The position numbers were made by a program, and so were the translations under genes. The notes under the pieces are model-generated. The model saw only the letters and a program-made list of their open reading frames with translations. It did no database searches and was not told where the DNA came from. From an uncultured Rhodospirillales bacterium (GTDB lineage Bacteria; Pseudomonadota; Alphaproteobacteria; ATCC43930; CGMCC-115725), in the NCBI GenBank assembly GCA_903828515.1, contig CAIKMD010000002.1, positions 744,001 to 808,000 of the forward strand: a stretch of DNA of 64,000 nt, written 5' to 3'. Positions 12,172-22,088 of this stretch are shown here, piece after piece; the first letter of the stretch is position 1, and each line of letters opens with the position of its first letter.

Positions 12172-13203
12172 ATGAGGGGGATTCGTTTCGCGGCCCTTCT
12201 GTTCGGGCTCGCACTGGCGTCGCCGGCAGGGGCCGGAATTCCGATCACCATCGGTGTCGCGCCGGTCGTGCCGGTGGCCTCGACCTATATCGCGATGGAT
12301 AAAGGCTGGCTCGCCGATGCCGGTTTCGACGTGAAGATCGAGGAAGTCGATTCCGCCACCAAGTTCATCGCCTTCCTCGCCACCGGTCAGATCCAGGTTC
12401 TTCATGGCGGCATCGGCGCGGTCTATTACAACGCGATCGCGCAAGGCCTGCCGATCACCATGGTGCTCGATTCCGGTTCGACGCCGGTCTATCAGGATCT
12501 TCTGGTCCGCACCGACCTGAAGGACCAGATCAAGAAGATCGAGGATTTGAAGGGCCGCAAGATCGGCTTCGTTTCGCAAGCCGGCGTTCCCGTCTATAGC
12601 GTCGGCAAGCTGCTCGAAACGGTCAAGCTCACCATCAAGGACATCGACGACAAGTACATGCCGTTCCCCGACATGGCGACGGGGTTCGCGAACAAGGCGA
12701 TCGACCTGGTGCTGGCCGTGCCGCCGTGGGGTGAATTGATCAGCGACCGCCAGCTCGGCGTGCGCTGGCTCGACCCCTCGACGAAGATCGGCCCGCAACC
12801 GATGGAACTGGTCGTCTATACCGTCAACACCGACTGGGCCAAGGCGAATGCCGAAGCCGCGCAGAAGCTGTTCACGATCCTGGCGCGCGGCGGCCGCGAG
12901 TACTGTCAGGCCTATCATCACGGGCCCAATCGCGCCGAGGTCTCGGCCATGCTGGTCAAGCACAAGGTCGTCAACGACGCGGTCTTGCTCGAACGCATGT
13001 CGTGGCAGGCACGCGACGTCAGCGGCCGCCTGAACCTCGAAAGCCTCGACGATCAGCAGGAATGGTTTCACCGCTTCGGCATGCTCAAGGACATCGCACC
13101 GCGGGCAAAGCTGAGCGACGCGCGTTACGCCGAGGCTGCGAACAAGGAACTGGGGCCGTTCAAGTTGATCAACACGGACAGCAAGATCGAGGGTTGCCGG
13201 TAG
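12172..13203 (+). CDS. NitT/TauT-like ABC transporter substrate-binding protein
   Basis: Signal peptide MRGIRFAALLFGLALASPAGAG; VAPVVPVASTYIAMDKGWLADAGFDVKIEEVDSATKFIAFLATGQIQVLHGGIGAVYYN. Confidence 0.85.
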   Translation: MRGIRFAALLFGLALASPAGAGIPITIGVAPVVPVASTYIAMDKGWLADAGFDVKIEEVDSATKFIAFLATGQIQVLHGGIGAVYYNAIAQGLPITMVLDSGSTPVYQDLLVRTDLKDQIKKIEDLKGRKIGFVSQAGVPVYSVGKLLETVKLTIKDIDDKYMPFPDMATGFANKAIDLVLAVPPWGELISDRQLGVRWLDPSTKIGPQPMELVVYTVNTDWAKANAEAAQKLFTILARGGREYCQAYHHGPNRAEVSAMLVKHKVVNDAVLLERMSWQARDVSGRLNLESLDDQQEWFHRFGMLKDIAPRAKLSDARYAEAANKELGPFKLINTDSKIEGCR

Positions 13204-13210
13204 AGCTTGT

Positions 13211-13337
13211 TATCGCGCTGCATCGGCAGCGTGGGTCTCTCGACAAGCTCGAGGTGAGTTGTATGTGGCCTTTAAGGCCGTAAAGAAGATCTCCTCGTCC
13301 TGAGCGAAATCGAAGGACGCAGGATGTCGATGCAGCG
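13211..13337. repeat. REPIN-like inverted repeat element (copy 3)
   Basis: Left arm cgctgcatcggcagcgtgggtctctcgacaagctcgaggtgag; right arm reverse complement cgctgcatcgacatcctgcgtccttcgatttcgctcaggacgagga. Confidence 0.7.
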
Positions 13338-13350
13338 TTCTACCGGCTGA

Positions 13351-13394
13351 GCCTTGCCGAACACGCGCTGGAAAATCGTATCGACGTGTTTTAG
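13351..13394 (-). pseudogene. Duplicated, displaced purB 3'-terminal fragment
   Basis: gccttgccgaacacgcgctggaaaatcgt is identical (29 bp) to 14145-14173 inside purB; minus-strand translation YCLKHVDTIFQRVFGKA versus PurB C-terminus YHLKHVDTIFQRVFGKA-stop. Confidence 0.8.
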
Positions 13395-13413
13395 GCAGTA
13401 AGTTTTAGATACT

Positions 13414-14121
13414 CTAATTTTGAGTGGTTTTGGATGCCCACACTCGACGGGTCGCGCCATTCACCGTTTCCACGGTTACATTGCTGGATACATAAAACGT
13501 GGCCGCGTGCCTTTTTCGGGTAACGGTTCGCAGTTGCTTGGTCGCGACCTTGCCCGTGTAACTAAATTCCAGTTGTTCTCCGTCTTCCAATGAGGGCTGT
13601 CCCAGTTGGTGGACTAATGCATTTCGGCTGAGCCCGAGCCAAGTTCTTCTGTCGAGCGATACCGGCTGAAATTTGGCGTCCAGTTTTGGGCAGCTTGCTG
13701 TTTCGACGCTGACGTTCTCAATTGAAGCCGCGACGATAGTATCGACGGTGTGTCGTGGGCCGCCGAATTCGCCGCTCGAAATAATCCAGACGCGCTGAAA
13801 CCCGACCTTCGTCTGAAGCGTATAACACAGCCAATATATATGCTCGGAGGCGTCGCCCTGTTCTCCAATGGATCCCGTTCGCACGACTTCGCGCACACGA
13901 TCAAGTGACGTTTTTTCCAAGGTTATTTTGAGTATGCCGAGACGAAGGTAGGAGACAGGCATTCGCGCCAGCGTGGACGGCACTTGAGCTGACAGACGTG
14001 GCGCAGGAGGCGGGGGTAAGGCGTCGTCCGCTTGGGCGGGTTTGACGGAAGCCATCGATAGCCATGCGGCCGAGATCAACGTCGCGGACCGGAGATATTT
14101 AGCGGTGGTTCGCGGCAGCAT
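13414..14121 (-). CDS. Hypothetical secreted/exported protein (insert between purB and its duplicated tail)
   Basis: 235-aa ORF with N-terminal signal-like segment MLPRTTAKYLRSATLISAAWLSMASVKPAQADD; lower GC by eye than neighbours. Confidence 0.65.
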   Translation of the reverse strand: MLPRTTAKYLRSATLISAAWLSMASVKPAQADDALPPPPAPRLSAQVPSTLARMPVSYLRLGILKITLEKTSLDRVREVVRTGSIGEQGDASEHIYWLCYTLQTKVGFQRVWIISSGEFGGPRHTVDTIVAASIENVSVETASCPKLDAKFQPVSLDRRTWLGLSRNALVHQLGQPSLEDGEQLEFSYTGKVATKQLRTVTRKRHAATFYVSSNVTVETVNGATRRVWASKTTQN

Positions 14122-14140
14122 CTGATTGGATATTGAGATA

Positions 14141-15439
14141 TTAGGCCTTGCCGAACACGCGCTGGAAAATCGTGTCGACGTGCTTCAAATGGTATTCGTC
14201 GTCGAACAGCGCGTCGATCTCGGTGGGCTTCATCGATTTCGCGATCTCGGCATCGGCCTTGAGCAAGGCGGGGAAGTTGCCCTTGCCGTGCCAGACCTGC
14301 ATCGCGTTGCGCTGGACCGCGCGATAGGCGTCTTCGCGGCTCATGCCCGCCTGGGTCAGCGCCAGCAGCACGCGCTGGGAGTTATGCAGGCCACCGAGCT
14401 TGTCCATGTTGGCTTTCATCGCTTCGGGATAGACGAGCATCCGGTCGATCACGCCCGTCATGCGCCCGAGCGCGAAATCCAAAGCGATGGTGGCGTCGGG
14501 ACCGATCACGCGTTCGACCGAGGAATGCGAAATGTCACGCTCATGCCACAGCGCCACGTTTTCGAGCGCCGGCACGACATTGCCGCGCACCAGGCGGGCA
14601 AGGCCGGTGATGTTTTCCGACAGGACCGGGTTGCGCTTATGCGGCATCGCCGACGAGCCTTTTTGCTCGGGCGCGAAATATTCCTCGACCTCGCGCACTT
14701 CGGTGCGTTGCAGATGACGAATTTCCGTCGCCAGGCGCTCGACCGAACTCGCGATCACCCCGAGCGTCGCGAAGAACTGTGCGTGGCGGTCGCGCGGGAT
14801 GATCTGAGTCGAGACCGGCTCGGGCGTGAGGCCGAGTTTCCTGGCGACATAGTCTTCGATCGCCGGCGGCACGTTGGCGAAGGTGCCGACCGCGCCGGAC
14901 ACGGCACAGGTCGAGATGTCGGCGCGCGCGGCTTCGAGCCGGACGCGGTTGCGCGCGAACTCGGCATAGAACCCGGCGAGCTTCACACCGAAAGTTGTCG
15001 GCTCGGCATGGATGCCGTGGCTGCGGCCGATGGTGATCGTGGTCTTGAATTCGCGCGCGCGCCGTTCGAGCACTTTCAACAGCGCGTCGATATCGGCGAG
15101 CAGGATGTCGGAGGCCTGCTGAAGCTGCACGGCAAGGCAGGTATCGAGCACATCCGACGAGGTCATGCCCTGGTGGAGAAACCGCGCCTCGGGACCGATA
15201 TGTTCGGCGAGGTTGGTGAGGAAGGCGACCACGTCGTGGTGAATCTCGCGCTCGATCGCGTCGATGCGTTCGACCTCGAACTTGCCTTTTTCGCGGATCG
15301 CCTTGGCGGCGCTTGCCGGAATGATGCCGGCCTCGGCGAGCGCGTCGCAGGCCAATGCTTCGATTTCGAACCAGATGCGGAACCGGTTTTCCGGCTCCCA
15401 AATGGCGGCCATTTTCGGCCGGCTGTAACGGGGGATCAT
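14141..15439 (-). CDS. purB: Adenylosuccinate lyase
   Basis: MIPRYSRPKMAAIWEPENRFRIWFEIEALACDALAEAG...SSAMPHKRNPVLSENITGLARL signature. Confidence 0.98.
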   Translation of the reverse strand: MIPRYSRPKMAAIWEPENRFRIWFEIEALACDALAEAGIIPASAAKAIREKGKFEVERIDAIEREIHHDVVAFLTNLAEHIGPEARFLHQGMTSSDVLDTCLAVQLQQASDILLADIDALLKVLERRAREFKTTITIGRSHGIHAEPTTFGVKLAGFYAEFARNRVRLEAARADISTCAVSGAVGTFANVPPAIEDYVARKLGLTPEPVSTQIIPRDRHAQFFATLGVIASSVERLATEIRHLQRTEVREVEEYFAPEQKGSSAMPHKRNPVLSENITGLARLVRGNVVPALENVALWHERDISHSSVERVIGPDATIALDFALGRMTGVIDRMLVYPEAMKANMDKLGGLHNSQRVLLALTQAGMSREDAYRAVQRNAMQVWHGKGNFPALLKADAEIAKSMKPTEIDALFDDEYHLKHVDTIFQRVFGKA

Positions 15440-15483
15440 GGCGACGGCTTAACCCGTCCGCGCGGCGGACGCAAGGCGCGGGG

Positions 15484-16188
15484 TTACTGACCCGATCGCT
15501 CGACCTGCTGGCTCGCGGTCACGGCCGGCTTGGCCGACGCCTGGTTGTACTGCTTGAGGACGAAGGTGACGGGCGTGCCGTCTTCGCTGGTCTGAAATCC
15601 GACGACCGTGTTGTCGGTGCCGATCCAGACAATCTGGTGCTTGTCGTCGTCGATGAAGAATTGATGGACCTGCATCATGCGGCCGCCGAACGCGATGTTT
15701 TGCTCGCCGGTGTCGGTCACTTTGACGGTCGTGACCTTGCCGGTCTTGGTGCCCATCATGAGGTCGGTGTTGAGGATCGTCGGCGTCCACGGGTTGGAGG
15801 GATGGACGCGCGCCGGCGCGGTGACCGTGCCGAGCGGCCCGGTCACGACGAAACTGTCGGCCTGGGCCTGGCCGGTGACGTTCATCTTCTTGCCGTTGTC
15901 GTCGGTCGCGCCCTCGAAGCCGACGAAGCGATCCTTCTGCCAATGCTCGACGCGGCTGGCGTCCTGGTGAAACATCGAGATGCCGAGGACTTTGACGGCG
16001 ATGTGAAGCTGGGTCTGAACGTCGGTTTTGTCGCCGTCCTGGGTCACGGTATTGGTATAGGTACCGATGTTGCCATAGGTCGGATGCTGGACGTCGTATT
16101 GATACACGTGCTGTTCCGCCCACGCCGGCCCGGTTGCGAGCAGAACGATGACGGATATACCGGCCGCATAGGCGTCAAAACGGTTCAT
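15484..16188 (-). CDS. Exported DUF6134-like hypothetical protein
   Basis: Signal peptide MNRFDAYAAGISVIVLLATGPAWAEQ; YQYDVQHPTYGNIGTYTNTVTQDGDKTDVQTQLHIAVKVLGISMFHQDASRVEHW. Confidence 0.7.
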   Translation of the reverse strand: MNRFDAYAAGISVIVLLATGPAWAEQHVYQYDVQHPTYGNIGTYTNTVTQDGDKTDVQTQLHIAVKVLGISMFHQDASRVEHWQKDRFVGFEGATDDNGKKMNVTGQAQADSFVVTGPLGTVTAPARVHPSNPWTPTILNTDLMMGTKTGKVTTVKVTDTGEQNIAFGGRMMQVHQFFIDDDKHQIVWIGTDNTVVGFQTSEDGTPVTFVLKQYNQASAKPAVTASQQVERSGQ

Positions 16189-16291
16189 GGGTGGTCCGGC
16201 CTGAGAACGGTGAGGGATGTAGGCCTATTCCCGCGTGATTTTCAAGTGGACGCCGATTCTCGCCCCGATCGTGGCTTTTGCAGGATGGCGA

Positions 16292-18820
16292 TCAGCCGGC
16301 GGGCGCGTCGATCCCCACGGTCGCGAGCATCGCGGCCAGTTGCGTCGATCCGTAAGGTTTGCCGAGAAACCCGATTCCGGTTTCGTTTTTCAGCGGCCCC
16401 TGGGCGATGCCGCTGCCATAACCGCTGACGATGACGATCGGCAGTTTCGCGGCGATGCCGCGTAACGTCAGCGCCAGCTCGTCGCCTTTTTGATCGGGCA
16501 GGCCGACATCGATGAGCGCCGCCTGGATGGAGTCCGGCGCGGCGCGGAATTTGTCGGTTGCCTCGCGCGCCGAGCCGGCTTCCTCGACGCGAAAGCCAAG
16601 CAGCTCGAGCGCATCGACGGCAACCATCCGGACCAGTTCGTCATCCTCGACGACGAGGATCGTGGGAACGTTGGCATCCATCTTGAGCATCTCGCTGATT
16701 TTCTTGGCCAGGATGGCGAAGGTAAAAGGTTTGGCGACGAGTTGCACGCCGGCATCGAGCCGTCCGTCATGCACGATCGCGCTTTTGGCGTAACCCGACG
16801 TGAACAGGATTTTCAAATGCGGATGCCGGCGATGGGCTTCGTCGGCGAGTTGCTTGCCGTTCATCCCGCCGGGCAGGCCGACATCGCTGAAGAGTAGCGC
16901 AATTTCGGGCTCGCGGTCCAAAATTTCGAGCGCGGCGCGCCCCGTGGAGGCCTCGATCACGCGATAGCCGAGTTCGCGGACAATGTCGGTCGAGTGCGAA
17001 CGAACGTCGTTGTCGTCGTCGACGACCAGAATCGTTTCCGCGCGGTCGCGGGCCGGCGCTCGTTCCGGCACGGCGGCCGGCAATTCCGTCTCGGGTTCCA
17101 CCTCGTTGGGCAGTTCCTGTCCCGCGAACCGGGGCAGGTAGATCTTCACGGTGGTCCCCGCTTCGGGCGTGCTGACGATTTTCGCGTGGCCGCCGGACTG
17201 TTTCACGAAACCATAGACCTGCGACAGGCCGAGCCCGGTGCCTTGTCCGGTGTCCTTGGTGGTGAAGAACGGATCGAAGGCCTGCGCGATGACTTCCTTG
17301 GTCATGCCGATCCCGGTATCGGCGATCGCGATCAGGACATAGCTGCCCGGCGTCACTTCGGATTCCTGGTTGGCATAGGCGCGGTCGAGATCGACATTCG
17401 ATGTCGCGATGGTCAGGGTGCCGCCATCCGGCATCGCATCGCGCGCATTGATCGCGAGATTGAGGATCGCGCTTTCGAGTTGATTGGGGTCGGCGAAGGT
17501 GCGCCATAAATCGCCGTTAAGCACCGCTTCGATGGCGATCTGTTCGCCCAGGGCCCGGCCGAGCAGATCGGACATGCCGGACACCAGTTTGTTGGCATCG
17601 AGCACTTTCGGGTCGAGCGGTTGGTGGCGGGAAAAGGCGAGCAGGCGCTGGGTGAGCGACGCAGCATGTTGTGCGCCGCGCGTCGCCGCCTCGGCGAGTT
17701 TTCGCAATTGCGGCAGGTCGGTTGCGGTCGCCCCGAGCCGGCGCTGCATGGTTTCGAGATTGCCGAGAATAACCGTCAGGAGATTGTTGAAGTCATGCGC
17801 GATGCCGCCGGTCAGGTGCCCGACCGCTTCCATTTTTTGCGCCTGGCGCATGCGTTCCTCGATCTCGCGAAACTCGGTCACGTCCGCGACGATGCCGGCG
17901 ATGCGAACCGGCTTGCCCAATTCGTAATAGGTGCGTCCCTTGACCTGCAGCCAGCGGATCGCGCCGTCGCTGGACCGGCGAATGCGTTTTTCGAATTCGA
18001 TCGCGCCGCTTGTCGAGGCTTGCGCGAAAGCCTTGGCGACGGCGGCGCGATCTTCGGGCAGAAACTGATCCAGCGTAGTTTCGAGATGCCATGCCGGCAG
18101 CAAGCGCGTATGGCCGAAAATCCGGTCGTGCGGCACCGAGCGTCGGACCAGCCGCGTCGCCAGGTCGAGATCCCAGCTCGCCATGCCGGCGGCATCGAGC
18201 GCGAGTTGCAGGCTGCCTTCGGCACGGCGGCGTTCCTCGATCTCCTTGCCGAGCAGGATATTGGCGGCGGCAAGCTCGTGCGTGCGCCGCCGGCTATGGG
18301 TGAGGTCGGTCACCACGCAGCAGACGACGCGCGGGGTTTCCTCGTCGACCTTTAGATCGATGAGGGAAATATTCACCGGCACGGCGGCGATGCCGGCGCC
18401 ATGCAGGACGAACTCGCCGGATGCGCCGGTATTAAGGCCGCGCGCCAGCAGCTGCAAGAACGTGCCGATTTCGGCATCGCCAAAAAAGCGGGTGATCGTA
18501 TGACCGATGATATTTTCGCGCTCGATCCCGATGATGGTGGCGAAACACTGATTGCAATAGAGGACGGTTCCGTCGCCGCTCAGGGTGACGGCGCCTTCCT
18601 GCATCTGCTCGATGAGAACCCGATAGGGCCGGTCGGCGTTCTGGAGGGTGTAGACCTGCTGACCCGAGGGGCCGCCGACGACCACCGCATCGACCTCGCC
18701 GTTGCGAATGGCGTCGATGGTTTCCTCGGCTTCGCGCAACCGCGCCGCCAGTTCGCTGACGCTTAAGCCTTCGAGCCCGGCCTGCTCGGGATCGTTTTTC
18801 GACTCAAACGGCGCGGTCAT
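16292..18820 (-). CDS. PAS-domain hybrid sensor histidine kinase with two C-terminal receiver domains (Kai-operon associated)
   Basis: ORF 16292..19036 re-started at ATG 18820 (ATGA overlap with kaiB); ...[25 protein letters not shown] (HisKA), [18 protein letters not shown] (HATPase), [11 protein letters not shown]...[15 protein letters not shown] and [11 protein letters not shown]...[14 protein letters not shown] (REC x2). Confidence 0.92.
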   Translation of the reverse strand: MTAPFESKNDPEQAGLEGLSVSELAARLREAEETIDAIRNGEVDAVVVGGPSGQQVYTLQNADRPYRVLIEQMQEGAVTLSGDGTVLYCNQCFATIIGIERENIIGHTITRFFGDAEIGTFLQLLARGLNTGASGEFVLHGAGIAAVPVNISLIDLKVDEETPRVVCCVVTDLTHSRRRTHELAAANILLGKEIEERRRAEGSLQLALDAAGMASWDLDLATRLVRRSVPHDRIFGHTRLLPAWHLETTLDQFLPEDRAAVAKAFAQASTSGAIEFEKRIRRSSDGAIRWLQVKGRTYYELGKPVRIAGIVADVTEFREIEERMRQAQKMEAVGHLTGGIAHDFNNLLTVILGNLETMQRRLGATATDLPQLRKLAEAATRGAQHAASLTQRLLAFSRHQPLDPKVLDANKLVSGMSDLLGRALGEQIAIEAVLNGDLWRTFADPNQLESAILNLAINARDAMPDGGTLTIATSNVDLDRAYANQESEVTPGSYVLIAIADTGIGMTKEVIAQAFDPFFTTKDTGQGTGLGLSQVYGFVKQSGGHAKIVSTPEAGTTVKIYLPRFAGQELPNEVEPETELPAAVPERAPARDRAETILVVDDDNDVRSHSTDIVRELGYRVIEASTGRAALEILDREPEIALLFSDVGLPGGMNGKQLADEAHRRHPHLKILFTSGYAKSAIVHDGRLDAGVQLVAKPFTFAILAKKISEMLKMDANVPTILVVEDDELVRMVAVDALELLGFRVEEAGSAREATDKFRAAPDSIQAALIDVGLPDQKGDELALTLRGIAAKLPIVIVSGYGSGIAQGPLKNETGIGFLGKPYGSTQLAAMLATVGIDAPAG

Positions 18821-19146
18821 GGCGGCGAACGACTGCTTTTCGCGACCGGGGCGATGTTCAGGCCGGCGAGCACCCGATCTTCGTTCGAGAGATCGCCGAT
18901 GATGCGACGCAACGGCTCGGGCAAGATTTTGACCAGGGTTGGCGTCGCGATGACCTGCAGGTCGCGGGTCGATTCCGGGTTTTGATAAACGTCGATCACT
19001 TCCAGGTCGTACCGGCCCTGGAGGTTTTCTTCGCAAATCCGGCGCATGTTTTCGATGGCGCGCGTCGACCGCGGTGTCGAGCCGGTGACGAACAGCCGTA
19101 GCCTGTAATACTCCGCCGGATGCCCGGACAGGCTTGGATCATCCAT
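18817..19146 (-). CDS. kaiB: KaiB-family circadian clock protein (second copy)
   Basis: YRLRLFVTGSTPRSTRAIENMRRICEENLQGRYDLEVIDVYQNPESTRDLQVIATPTLVKILPEPLRRIIGDLSNEDRVLAGL. Confidence 0.93.
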   Translation of the reverse strand: MDDPSLSGHPAEYYRLRLFVTGSTPRSTRAIENMRRICEENLQGRYDLEVIDVYQNPESTRDLQVIATPTLVKILPEPLRRIIGDLSNEDRVLAGLNIAPVAKSSRSPP

Positions 19147-19478
19147 TATATCGTTTCCGATCGCTTCGGTCGAATATCCAGTCCAACGATAACGCGCTCG
19201 GTATCCGAAAGGTTGCCGATGATGCGCTTGAGCGGCTGGGGCAGGCGGCGCACCAGGGTGGGGACGGCGACGATCTGATCGCCGGCGGCCAATTGCGGCG
19301 TGACGAGGAGATCGATCACCTCGATCGTGTAACGGCCGGCCAGGTGGTCCTCGCAGATCTGCCTGAGGTTGGCGATCGCCGCGAGCGATTTCGGCGTCTG
19401 GCCCGCGACGTAGAGGCGCAAGGCGTATTCGCCGATATCGAGGTCGCTGGTCGCCAATTCTTTCTGGATGTCGCTCAT
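19146..19478 (-). CDS. kaiB: KaiB-family circadian clock protein (first copy)
   Basis: [85 protein letters not shown]. Confidence 0.93.
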   Translation of the reverse strand: MSDIQKELATSDLDIGEYALRLYVAGQTPKSLAAIANLRQICEDHLAGRYTIEVIDLLVTPQLAAGDQIVAVPTLVRRLPQPLKRIIGNLSDTERVIVGLDIRPKRSETI

Positions 19479-21178
19479 AACCGCTTTCCCCGGCTGGTTG
19501 CCATGGATGCGCGATCGGCGTTGAGCGTCGTCTCGCGCGTTTGCTCCTGGTCGATGAGGGTGGCGACTTCGGCTTCTTCGGCGTCGATCGCGGCGCGCAG
19601 TTCGGCGATCTGGCGTTCGGTCATCGCCCGCTTGCGGTCCAGTTCGCGCCGACGGCGTTCCGTCGCCTGCTGGCGCTCCAGCGCCGCTTCCCGCTCGCGC
19701 GCTTCCTGCGCGAGGCGGGCGGTCCCGGTCAGCACGCCATCGGGGCCGATATAAGCGTCGATCATTTCGATGCCGTTATTCGTCAGCCGGTATTCGCGCA
19801 ATTGCTTCGAGTGATTCATGCCGCGCGATTTGAGCAGGTAGAGAACCCGATTGCGTTCGCCGTTTGCCTCGAGGTCGCGCAGCGTGATCCACGTGTCCAT
19901 CAGCGAGGAGACGCTGCGCTCGGTCTCGTCGAGTTGATCGCCGCTGCCCGACAGGCTGCTGAAGAGCGCGGTGATGCCTTTGGTCTTGCAGATATCAGCG
20001 AGCCGCACGAGCGTCGCGTGAATTTCGCTTGAGGGTCCGCGAAAGGCTGAGATCGGATCGACCACGATGATGCTCGGCTTGAAGTTCTCGATGTCGCGGT
20101 TCATCCGCGCGAGATGCATCTCGAACCCGTAGAGGCTGGGCCGCGCCGCCTCGAAGCGCAGCAGGCCCGATTGACGGTGGCGGGCGAGGTCGATGCCGAC
20201 CGAGCGCATGTTGCGCACGACCTGATCCGGCGATTCCTCGAACGCGAAATAGAGGCTGTGCTCGCCGCGATTGCACGCGGCGTCGACGAAGGAAGCGCCG
20301 AAGGTCGATTTGCCGGTCCCCGCGAGGCCGGAGATGAGTACGCTCGAACCGCGATAGTAGCCGCCGAGGCCGAGCATCGCATCGAGGCTCGGCACGCCGG
20401 TCGGCACCGGCTCTTGCGATATGTGATGCCCCAGCCCGGCCGAGGTGATCGGCATGACGCTGATCCCCTCGTCGTCGATGAGGAAGGGATATTCGTTGGT
20501 GCCGTGTGCCGAGCCGCGATATTTGATGACGCGCAGGCGGCGTGTGGTGACCTGTTCCTGCACCCGGTTGTCGAGCAGGATGACGCAGTCGGAGACGTAT
20601 TCCTCGATCCCGTATCGCGTGAGCTGACCATCGCCGCGTTCGGCGGTGATGATGGCGGTGACGCCCTTGTCCTTGAGCCAGGCGAAGAGCCGGCGCAGTT
20701 CGGCGCGCAGCAGCATCGTGTCGGTGAGGCCGGCGAACAGGGCCTCGATCGTATCGAGCACCACCCGCTTGGCGCCGACCGTGTCGATTGCGTGGCCAAG
20801 CCGGACGAACAGACCTTCCAGATCGTAGTCGCCGCTCTCTTCGATTTCGGAGCGTTCGATGCGGACGTAATCGATCGCGAGTTTTTTGGCGGCGATCAGG
20901 CCATCGACGTCGTAGCCGAGCGAGGCGACGTTGTCGGCCAGATCACCGGCACGTTCCTCGAAACTCATGAAGACGCCATGCTCGTCGAAACGGCTCGCCC
21001 CGTTGACCAGGAAGGTCATCGCGAAAAGCGTCTTGCCGCAGCCGGCCGCGCCGCACAGCAGGGTAGGGCGGCCGCTGGGCAGTCCGCCCAGGGTGAGATC
21101 GTCGAGGCCGCCGATCCCCGTCGGGGTTTTGGGCAGCATATGGCTCTCGCGTTCTTCGGGCGCGTTGTCGCTATTCAT
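19475..21178 (-). CDS. kaiC: KaiC-family circadian clock ATPase
   Basis: Duplicated RecA-like ATPase with two Walker A motifs ([36 protein letters not shown]); [25 protein letters not shown] start; 567 aa. Confidence 0.96.
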   Translation of the reverse strand: MNSDNAPEERESHMLPKTPTGIGGLDDLTLGGLPSGRPTLLCGAAGCGKTLFAMTFLVNGASRFDEHGVFMSFEERAGDLADNVASLGYDVDGLIAAKKLAIDYVRIERSEIEESGDYDLEGLFVRLGHAIDTVGAKRVVLDTIEALFAGLTDTMLLRAELRRLFAWLKDKGVTAIITAERGDGQLTRYGIEEYVSDCVILLDNRVQEQVTTRRLRVIKYRGSAHGTNEYPFLIDDEGISVMPITSAGLGHHISQEPVPTGVPSLDAMLGLGGYYRGSSVLISGLAGTGKSTFGASFVDAACNRGEHSLYFAFEESPDQVVRNMRSVGIDLARHRQSGLLRFEAARPSLYGFEMHLARMNRDIENFKPSIIVVDPISAFRGPSSEIHATLVRLADICKTKGITALFSSLSGSGDQLDETERSVSSLMDTWITLRDLEANGERNRVLYLLKSRGMNHSKQLREYRLTNNGIEMIDAYIGPDGVLTGTARLAQEAREREAALERQQATERRRRELDRKRAMTERQIAELRAAIDAEEAEVATLIDQEQTRETTLNADRASMATSRGKRL

Positions 21179-21348
21179 CGGTTGATACCTGAGTGGTGTC
21201 GCGCAAGCGGGCGAGGCGACCGAGAGGAGAAGGCGATGTGCAGGACATGGATCGACATGAATGAAGTGCGTGTAAGCCGGACACTGAAAATTTGTACTTT
21301 TATTTTTGCGTTTTCAAGCGACGGAGATAGGGCGATTTTGAGACAAAA

Positions 21349-21391
21349 AAGGGGCGGAGCATGTTGGATCAGCCAACACGTTCCGCCCCTT
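21349..21391 (-). terminator. Intrinsic terminator downstream of the minus-strand stress-protein gene, upstream of kaiC
   Basis: Minus strand: aaggggcggaacgtgttgg-ctgat-ccaacatgctccgccccttttttgtctc; near-perfect stem followed by T-run. Confidence 0.85.
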
Positions 21392-21445
21392 TGAAGTCCG
21401 CGCGGCATTGGCCTGACTTAAGGCCGAGAGCCCCACGTTTCGCGA

Positions 21446-22054
21446 TTACTGACCCGAGAGAAACCGCTTGCGCTCGATCTCGATGTCTTCCGCCGAATAG
21501 GGCGGCGCATCGGGATTGAATTCGCGCCAGCCGGATTCACGATAGAACTTGCTGCGCTCGGTCAGGTTGACCGCGCGCCGACCGAGGATCTGTTCCGCCG
21601 CCACGATATGTTTCTCGTCGGCCTTCGCGGTCACGACCGAACCGCCGCGCCGCACGCCTTCGGCATAGAAATCGGCATCCTCGCGCTTGAGACCGGCCGC
21701 GACGAAGGTGCCCGAGATGCCGCCCGCCGCGGCACCGACCGCGCCGCCGACAGCGGCGCCAGCCGCGGCGGCGACGAGCCACCCGGCCGCGACCACCGGG
21801 CCGACGCCCGGAATGGCGAGCATGCCCAACCCGGCGAGAACGCCGACAGCACCACCGACGACGCCACCGCCAGCAGCGCCAGCGCCAGCACCCGCGCCGG
21901 CGTCGGTCGTTGCGATCGTTTTCTGTTTGCCGTCGATGTTATTCGCAACGAAGCTGATATCCCGCGCCGGGATGCCCGTCGATTCGAGATCGCGTACTGC
22001 TTGCGCGGCGTCTTCATAGCGGTCGTAGAGACCCGTAACCGTTTGCGTGGTCAT
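21446..22054 (-). CDS. General stress protein-like, Gly/Ala-rich membrane-spanning segment (GSP17M-type N-terminus)
   Basis: MTTQTVTGLYDRYEDAAQAVRDLESTGIPARDISFVANN...AGAGAGAAGGGVVGGAVGVLAGLGMLAIPGVGPVVAAG. Confidence 0.8.
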   Translation of the reverse strand: MTTQTVTGLYDRYEDAAQAVRDLESTGIPARDISFVANNIDGKQKTIATTDAGAGAGAGAAGGGVVGGAVGVLAGLGMLAIPGVGPVVAAGWLVAAAAGAAVGGAVGAAAGGISGTFVAAGLKREDADFYAEGVRRGGSVVTAKADEKHIVAAEQILGRRAVNLTERSKFYRESGWREFNPDAPPYSAEDIEIERKRFLSGQ

Positions 22055-22088
22055 GATCGAACCTTTCAAGGGGGTGCGTGTATGGTGG

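Noticed and set aside
14126-15490. 454-aa plus-strand ORF opposite purB
   Set aside because: Antisense shadow of purB.
20114-21394. 426-aa plus-strand ORF opposite kaiC
   Set aside because: Antisense shadow of kaiC; no family resemblance.
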